Shown: positions 6,412 through 9,420 of the stretch, one piece after another
How positions within the stretch are numbered: position 1 is the stretch's first letter
Layout of the letters: each line of letters starts with the position of its first letter
From: UBA4615 sp044359175
GTDB taxonomy: Bacteria; Pseudomonadota; Gammaproteobacteria; Burkholderiales; Burkholderiaceae_E
Length of the DNA stretch: 9,420 nt
Direction: 5' to 3'
Assembly: GCA_044359175.1 (NCBI GenBank)
Contig: JBIKMO010000165.1
Span: 1-9,420, forward strand
Notes under the pieces: model-generated
Databases searched by the model: none
What the model saw: the letters and a program-made list of their open reading frames with translations, nothing else
Told to the model about the DNA's origin: nothing
Translations under genes and position numbers: made by a program

Positions 6412-6440
6412 CTTACAACGAATTTGCTTGGCACACTTCC
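6367..6440. other. AT-rich island spanning the tmk/holB junction
   Basis: These 74 nt contain 26 G or C (35%), in a window of about 70% GC. The island covers the last 14 sense codons and the stop of tmk, and the first 11 codons of holB, and ends sharply on both sides. No Shine-Dalgarno lies before the holB ATG, so low mRNA structure may be what permits initiation. The composition change is seen directly; the role is inferred. Confidence 0.75.
6377..6391. repeat. Perfect inverted repeat GTTCAA-TAC-TTGAAC
   Basis: Two 6-bp arms (6377-6382 and 6386-6391) are exact reverse complements around a 3-nt centre, inside the tmk 3' end and 17 nt before the holB ATG. It could be a dyad operator or a weak stem-loop. 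The right arm also offers TTGAAC as a poor -35, but no convincing -10 follows at 16-18 nt. Function is unknown. Confidence 0.5.
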
Positions 6441-7409
6441 ATGCTGCGCGACTGGCTCGCCGGGGCAAGTGCGCTGCCGCATGCCGTGCTCGTGCTCGGT
6501 ACGCCCGGTATCGGCAAGTCGCGGCTGCTGCGGGCGTTCGCGGCCGCGCTGCTGTGCGAATCGCCGGCGTCCGACGGCCGGGCGTGCGGTCGCTGCGATG
6601 CTTGCGGATGGGTCCTGGCCGGCAACCACCCCGATCTGCGGGTGTTGGAGCGCGAGCCTGGAGAGGACGGCGCCGCGGCGCGCGAGATTCGGGTCGACCA
6701 GTTCCGCGCGATTACCGAGTTCTGCGTGGTCGGCAGCCACCGCGGCGGTCGACGCGTCGTGATCGTCGATCCGGCCGACGCGATGAACGCGATCACCGCG
6801 AATGCCTTCCTGAAGACGCTCGAGGAACCCACCGCCGGCCTGGTGTTCCTGCTCGCGAGTGCGCGTCCCGATGCGATTCCGGCAACCGTCCGGTCGCGCT
6901 GCTCCGTCCGGGTGGCCGAGGGGCCGGCGATGGAGGACGCGACCGCCTGGCTGCAGGGACAGACCGGCTGCACGCCCGCCGATGCGGGTACCTGGCTCGC
7001 GATGGCGGGCGGTGCGCCGTTGCACGCCCTCGGGTTCGCCGAGCCCGCGCAGTCGGCCGCCCATCGGGCGATGCTGGCCGTGGTCGCGTCGCTTCCCGAG
7101 ACTGCACTGGTGACCGCGGCGGACGGGCTTCAGGGACGCGATGCCCGACAGTGGCTGCCGCTGTTGCAACGGTGGCTGATGGACCTGGGGCGCTGCCGGG
7201 CCGGTGCCGAGCCGCGTTACTTCCCGGCGCACGCGCAGCGGCTCGCGCAGCTCGCGGACCGATGCGACTCGAGCGCACTGGCCGATGCGGGGCGCGCACT
7301 CGCCGAGCAGTACCGGCAGGTCGAGCATCCATTGAACGCGCGGCTGTTCTGCGAGGAAACGCTGGCCCGCTACCTCGGCGCGTTCGAGCGCGCGCCGACC
7401 GGCGGCTGA
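6408..7409 (+). CDS. holB: DNA polymerase III delta' subunit
   Basis: The 333-residue product is a clamp-loader AAA+ protein. It has 'GTPGIGKS' (31-38), an intact Walker A; E. coli delta' has a degenerate one. The four zinc-binding cysteines are C50, C60, C63 and C66. 'ADAMNAITANAFLKTLEEP' (123-141) is the hallmark region, and the S-R-C motif (163-165) supplies the arginine finger. Delta' is a stator of the tau/gamma-delta-delta' complex that loads the beta clamp on DNA. The length equals that of E. coli HolB (334). ATG 6408 overlaps the tmk stop (ATGA). A second in-frame ATG at 6441 exists, but using it would remove the N-terminal aromatic segment ('YNEFAW') seen in homologues, so the first is kept. 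pilZ follows after 40 nt. Confidence 0.94.
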   Translation: MTYNEFAWHTSMLRDWLAGASALPHAVLVLGTPGIGKSRLLRAFAAALLCESPASDGRACGRCDACGWVLAGNHPDLRVLEREPGEDGAAAREIRVDQFRAITEFCVVGSHRGGRRVVIVDPADAMNAITANAFLKTLEEPTAGLVFLLASARPDAIPATVRSRCSVRVAEGPAMEDATAWLQGQTGCTPADAGTWLAMAGGAPLHALGFAEPAQSAAHRAMLAVVASLPETALVTAADGLQGRDARQWLPLLQRWLMDLGRCRAGAEPRYFPAHAQRLAQLADRCDSSALADAGRALAEQYRQVEHPLNARLFCEETLARYLGAFERAPTGG

Positions 7410-7439
7410 CTCTGGGCGCTCTGCCGCCCGAACCGAGAC

Positions 7440-7444
7440 GAGGG
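7440..7444 (+). promoter_or_regulatory. Shine-Dalgarno for pilZ
   Basis: GAGGG is 5 nt upstream of ATG 7450, in the 40-nt gap after holB. No promoter-like element is seen in this gap. Confidence 0.6.
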
Positions 7445-7449
7445 CGACG

Positions 7450-7836
7450 ATGAGCGATGCGACCACGACTCCGGCGAGCGGCGCGGCGGCCGCCGGCGCC
7501 GGTCGCCCGTCGGTGATCTCGCTGGCGATCCGCGAGAAGGCGGCGCTCTACGCCGCCTACATGCCGTTCGTGCAGGGCGGGGCGCTGTTCGTGCCGACCA
7601 CCCGACCGGCCCAACTGGGCGACGATCTCTACCTCATCCTGACCCTGGTTGACGACCCGAACAAGTACGCGGTCCCCGGCAAAGTGGTGTGGATCACCCC
7701 GGCCGGCAGCACCGGGCGGCAGCAGGGCGTGGGGATCCAGTTCGCAAGGAACGAGTCCGGTGAGCAGTTGCGCCGCCGGATCGAGGAGCTGATCGGGGGC
7801 GCACTGAAGTCCTCGCGGCCCACGCACACGGTCTGA
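7450..7836 (+). CDS. pilZ: PilZ-domain protein, type IV pilus PilZ type
   Basis: The 128-residue product matches the small PilZ found between holB and tatD in many Proteobacteria. After an Ala/Thr/Gly-rich N-terminal tail (1-20) comes 'LAIREKAALYAAYMPFVQGGALFVPT' in the region 25-50, then 'GKVVWITPAG' (77-86) and 'QGVGIQF' (92-98), which form the barrel strands. The c-di-GMP signature RxxxR is not present, as in PilZ of Pseudomonas aeruginosa and Xanthomonas. Those orthologues do not bind c-di-GMP and instead act with PilB and FimX in pilus assembly. The role here is therefore inferred to be cytoplasmic support of type IV pilus biogenesis, although no other pil gene lies in the window. The gene probably shares the mltG-tmk-holB transcript. 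Confidence 0.92.
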   Translation: MSDATTTPASGAAAAGAGRPSVISLAIREKAALYAAYMPFVQGGALFVPTTRPAQLGDDLYLILTLVDDPNKYAVPGKVVWITPAGSTGRQQGVGIQFARNESGEQLRRRIEELIGGALKSSRPTHTV

Positions 7837-7870
7837 CGGGGTGTGCGCGCGGGCCGCGCGGCGACGCCGG

Positions 7871-7876
7871 TAGAAT
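7871..7876 (+). promoter_or_regulatory. Possible -10 element upstream of the TatD-family gene
   Basis: TAGAAT (5 of 6 to the consensus) stands out in the 75-nt GC-rich gap between pilZ and the next gene. No recognisable -35 lies 16-18 nt upstream. The predicted start would be near 7883, giving a leader of about 29 nt. The call is tentative. Confidence 0.35.
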
Positions 7877-7883
7877 GCGCGGC

Positions 7884-7902
7884 GCCGCCCCCCGCGGGCG
7901 GC
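7884..7902 (+). other. GC stem-loop in the leader of the TatD-family gene
   Basis: GCCGCCC (7884-7890) and GGGCGGC (7896-7902) are exact complements around a 5-nt loop, 9 nt before the ATG. No U-run follows, so it is not a classical terminator. If the TAGAAT at 7871 is used, the stem would form at the very 5' end of the mRNA. Such stems also arise by chance at this GC content. Confidence 0.4.
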
Positions 7903-7911
7903 CCACGCGAG

Positions 7912-8712
7912 ATGTACGTCGACTCCCACTGTCACCTGGATTTTCCCGAGCTGGCCGACCGGCTGGACGACGTGCTCGCGCGGATGCGCGACAACGGGGT
8001 CGAGCGGGCGCTGTGCGTGTCGGTGACGCTGGACGACTTCCCGCGCGTGCTCGCGCTCGCGCAGGCCCATCCGCAGCTGTATGCGTCGGTCGGCGTGCAC
8101 CCGGACTATCCGGACGTTCGCGAGCCCGACGTCGAGACGCTGGTGAGGCTGGGCGCCCATCCGAAGGTCATCGCCACCGGCGAGACCGGCCTCGACTACT
8201 ACCGTACCGAGGGCGACCCGGCCGAGCGTTGCGGATGGCAGCGCGAACGGTTTCGGGTGCACATACGCGCGGCCCGGGCGAGCGGCAAGCCCCTGATCGT
8301 GCACACGCGCAGCGCCGCCGCCGATACCATCGCGATCCTGCGCGAGGAGGGCGCCGACGCGGTCGGCGGCGTGATGCACTGCTTCACCGAGACCTGGGAG
8401 GTCGCGCGCGCCGCGTTGGACCTCGGCTTCTACGTGTCGATGTCCGGCATCGTCACCTTCCGTAACGCCGAGGCGCTGCGCGAGGTCGCGCGCCGGCTGC
8501 CGCTGGAGCGGCTGCTGATCGAGACCGACGCCCCGTACCTCGCGCCGGTGCCGCACCGCGGCCGCACCAACGAGCCGGCGTTCGTGCGGCACGTCGGCGA
8601 GTTTCTCGCCGAACTGCGGGGCGTGTCCGCCCAGGCGCTCGCCGAGATCACCTCACGCAACTTCGAGCGCTGCTTCCGGCTGCCGGACGTCATGGCGCAG
8701 GACGCCGCCTGA
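7912..8712 (+). CDS. ycfH: TatD-family metal-dependent hydrolase (YcfH type)
   Basis: The 266-residue product is a full TatD amidohydrolase-fold enzyme starting 'MYVDSHCHLDF'. Metal ligands are visible: H6 and H8 (SHCH), E91 in 'TGETGLDYY', H131 in 'LIVHTRSA', H156 in 'GVMHCF' and D206 in 'IETDAPYLAP'. Family members show Mg-dependent 3'-5' exonuclease or DNase activity and have been linked to DNA repair and D-Tyr-tRNA quality roles; the exact job of this paralogue is unsettled. Its place after holB and pilZ matches E. coli ycfH, which follows holB. The ATG at 7912 is chosen over an in-frame GTG at 7843, since the extra 23 residues are Arg/Pro/Ala-rich and unlike the family N-terminus. The ribosome site is weak (GCGAG directly before ATG). 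The ankyrin gene begins 1 nt after its stop. Confidence 0.94.
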   Translation: MYVDSHCHLDFPELADRLDDVLARMRDNGVERALCVSVTLDDFPRVLALAQAHPQLYASVGVHPDYPDVREPDVETLVRLGAHPKVIATGETGLDYYRTEGDPAERCGWQRERFRVHIRAARASGKPLIVHTRSAAADTIAILREEGADAVGGVMHCFTETWEVARAALDLGFYVSMSGIVTFRNAEALREVARRLPLERLLIETDAPYLAPVPHRGRTNEPAFVRHVGEFLAELRGVSAQALAEITSRNFERCFRLPDVMAQDAA

Positions 8713-8713
8713 C

Positions 8714-9418
8714 GTGGCTGCGTGCTCGAGGTCGCGACGCCCGCTGCTCGGTGCGGTGGTGCTGTCGATCGGGTGGGTGGCCGGCGTGCGGGCTCAGGGT
8801 ACAGGCGCGCCGAGGCACCGGGACGCGGCGCTGCAAGCGTTGCAGCGCGACGACCCGCACGCGCTGCGTACGGCGCTGCTGCGCGGCGCGGACCCGAATC
8901 TGCGAGACGAGCTCGGCACGCCGCTGGTGGTCGCCGCCGCGCGTCTGAAGGCGTGGCAGTCGGTGAGGGCGCTGGCCGAGCTGCGCGGCACCGACCTGGA
9001 CGCGACCAGCGCCGACGACGTGAACGCGCTGATGTTCGCATCGCTGCACGGCGAGCTGCCCGTGGTGAAGTCGCTGATCGCCCGAGGCGCGGAAGTCAAC
9101 AAGACCGGTTGGACGCCGCTGCACTGGGCCGCCGCCAACGGCCACGCCGAGGTCGTGCGCTACCTGCTCGAGCGCCATGCCTACATCGACGCCGAATCGC
9201 CGAACCAGACCACGCCGCTGATGATGGCGGCGCGCCAGCTGCATCCGACCACCGTGCGGCTCTTGATCGACGAAGGCGCTGACCCGACGCCGCGCAACCA
9301 GTCCGGTCATACCGCGGCCGAATACGCGCGGCTCGCCGGCGACCCGAAGCTCGCCGATCTGCTGACCCGCGAAGCCGACGCGTTCCGACGGCGCTACGGC
9401 GCGGGCGCACCGCGCTGA
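8714..9418 (+). CDS. Exported ankyrin-repeat protein
   Basis: The 234-residue product starts at GTG 8714, 1 nt after the upstream stop, with AGGA 11 nt before it. It begins with a Sec-type signal peptide: Arg-rich residues 6-9, a hydrophobic core 11-24, and a likely cleavage after A27 (VRA-QG). No lipobox cysteine is present. The mature part is built of about five ankyrin repeats of 30-33 residues. The best is 'TGWTPLHWAAANGHAEVVRY' (131-150), followed by repeats at 164-195 and 197-220; the two before it (roughly 35-65 and 68-129) are less regular. Such repeats mediate protein binding, here presumably in the periplasm. Small secreted ankyrin proteins next to tatD are common in Burkholderiales, but their partner is unknown. 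The gene is complete, ending 2 nt before the window edge. Confidence 0.9.
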   Translation: MAACSRSRRPLLGAVVLSIGWVAGVRAQGTGAPRHRDAALQALQRDDPHALRTALLRGADPNLRDELGTPLVVAAARLKAWQSVRALAELRGTDLDATSADDVNALMFASLHGELPVVKSLIARGAEVNKTGWTPLHWAAANGHAEVVRYLLERHAYIDAESPNQTTPLMMAARQLHPTTVRLLIDEGADPTPRNQSGHTAAEYARLAGDPKLADLLTREADAFRRRYGAGAPR

Positions 9419-9420
9419 TC

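Noticed and set aside
7843..7911. N-terminal extension of the TatD-family protein from GTG 7843
   Set aside because: The extra 23 residues are Arg/Pro/Ala-rich and the family begins at M-x-V-D-S-H-C-H, which matches ATG 7912.
6793..8592. Long minus-strand open frame (599 codons) opposite holB, pilZ and the TatD-family gene
   Set aside because: Same reasoning: low-complexity composition and no motif, while the + strand encodes three well-recognised conserved proteins.
1..9420. Mobile element, CRISPR, defence or phage system
   Set aside because: No transposase, integrase, direct-repeat array, tRNA or defence-type domain is visible; the genes are housekeeping or common metabolic families with uniform GC apart from one 74-nt island.

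Overview
This window is a stretch of very GC-rich bacterial chromosome (about 70% GC by eye) with almost no non-coding sequence. The organism is most likely a betaproteobacterium, probably in or near the Burkholderiales. The main reasons are a DUF4936 gene next to a YgfZ gene and the order mltG-tmk-holB-pilZ-TatD-ankyrin, both typical of that group. No rRNA, tRNA, CRISPR array, insertion sequence, integrase or phage gene was found. GTG and TTG starts are common, and several neighbouring genes share 4-nt start/stop overlaps.

Left block (1-3322, + strand): the 3' end of a PaaI-type hotdog thioesterase gene, an adducin-like class II aldolase-family protein, a classical short-chain dehydrogenase/reductase (SDR), an alpha/beta hydrolase of the epoxide-hydrolase type, and an ElaA-like GNAT acetyltransferase. 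Spacing shrinks from 35 nt to a 4-nt overlap, so this looks like one transcription unit. The mix of thioesterase, SDR and epoxide hydrolase suggests a small catabolic or detoxifying set, but no substrate can be read from the sequence.

Middle block (3346-4754, - strand): ygfZ, the folate-binding factor for iron-sulfur enzyme maintenance, followed by a translationally coupled DUF4936 gene of unknown function. Their 3' end converges on the GNAT gene with only 23 bp between the stop codons.

Right block (4793-9418, + strand): mltG (peptidoglycan-terminating lytic transglycosylase), tmk (dTMP kinase), holB (DNA polymerase III delta'), pilZ (type IV pilus protein), a TatD-family metal-dependent hydrolase (YcfH type) and an exported ankyrin-repeat protein. 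This is a conserved housekeeping cluster that resembles E. coli mltG-tmk-holB-ycfH, with pilZ inserted. mltG/tmk and tmk/holB overlap by 4 nt.

ygfZ and mltG diverge from a 38-bp gap that holds a near-palindromic TATTATA/TATAATA element, probably a -10 box shared by both directions. A second compositional oddity is a 74-nt AT-rich island (35% GC, counted) across the tmk/holB junction, with a perfect 6-bp inverted repeat inside it.

I found no convincing undescribed multi-gene system. The points worth a second look are these regulatory features, the DUF4936-YgfZ coupling, and the left-block enzyme set, including an aldolase-fold protein that seems to lack the usual catalytic glutamate.
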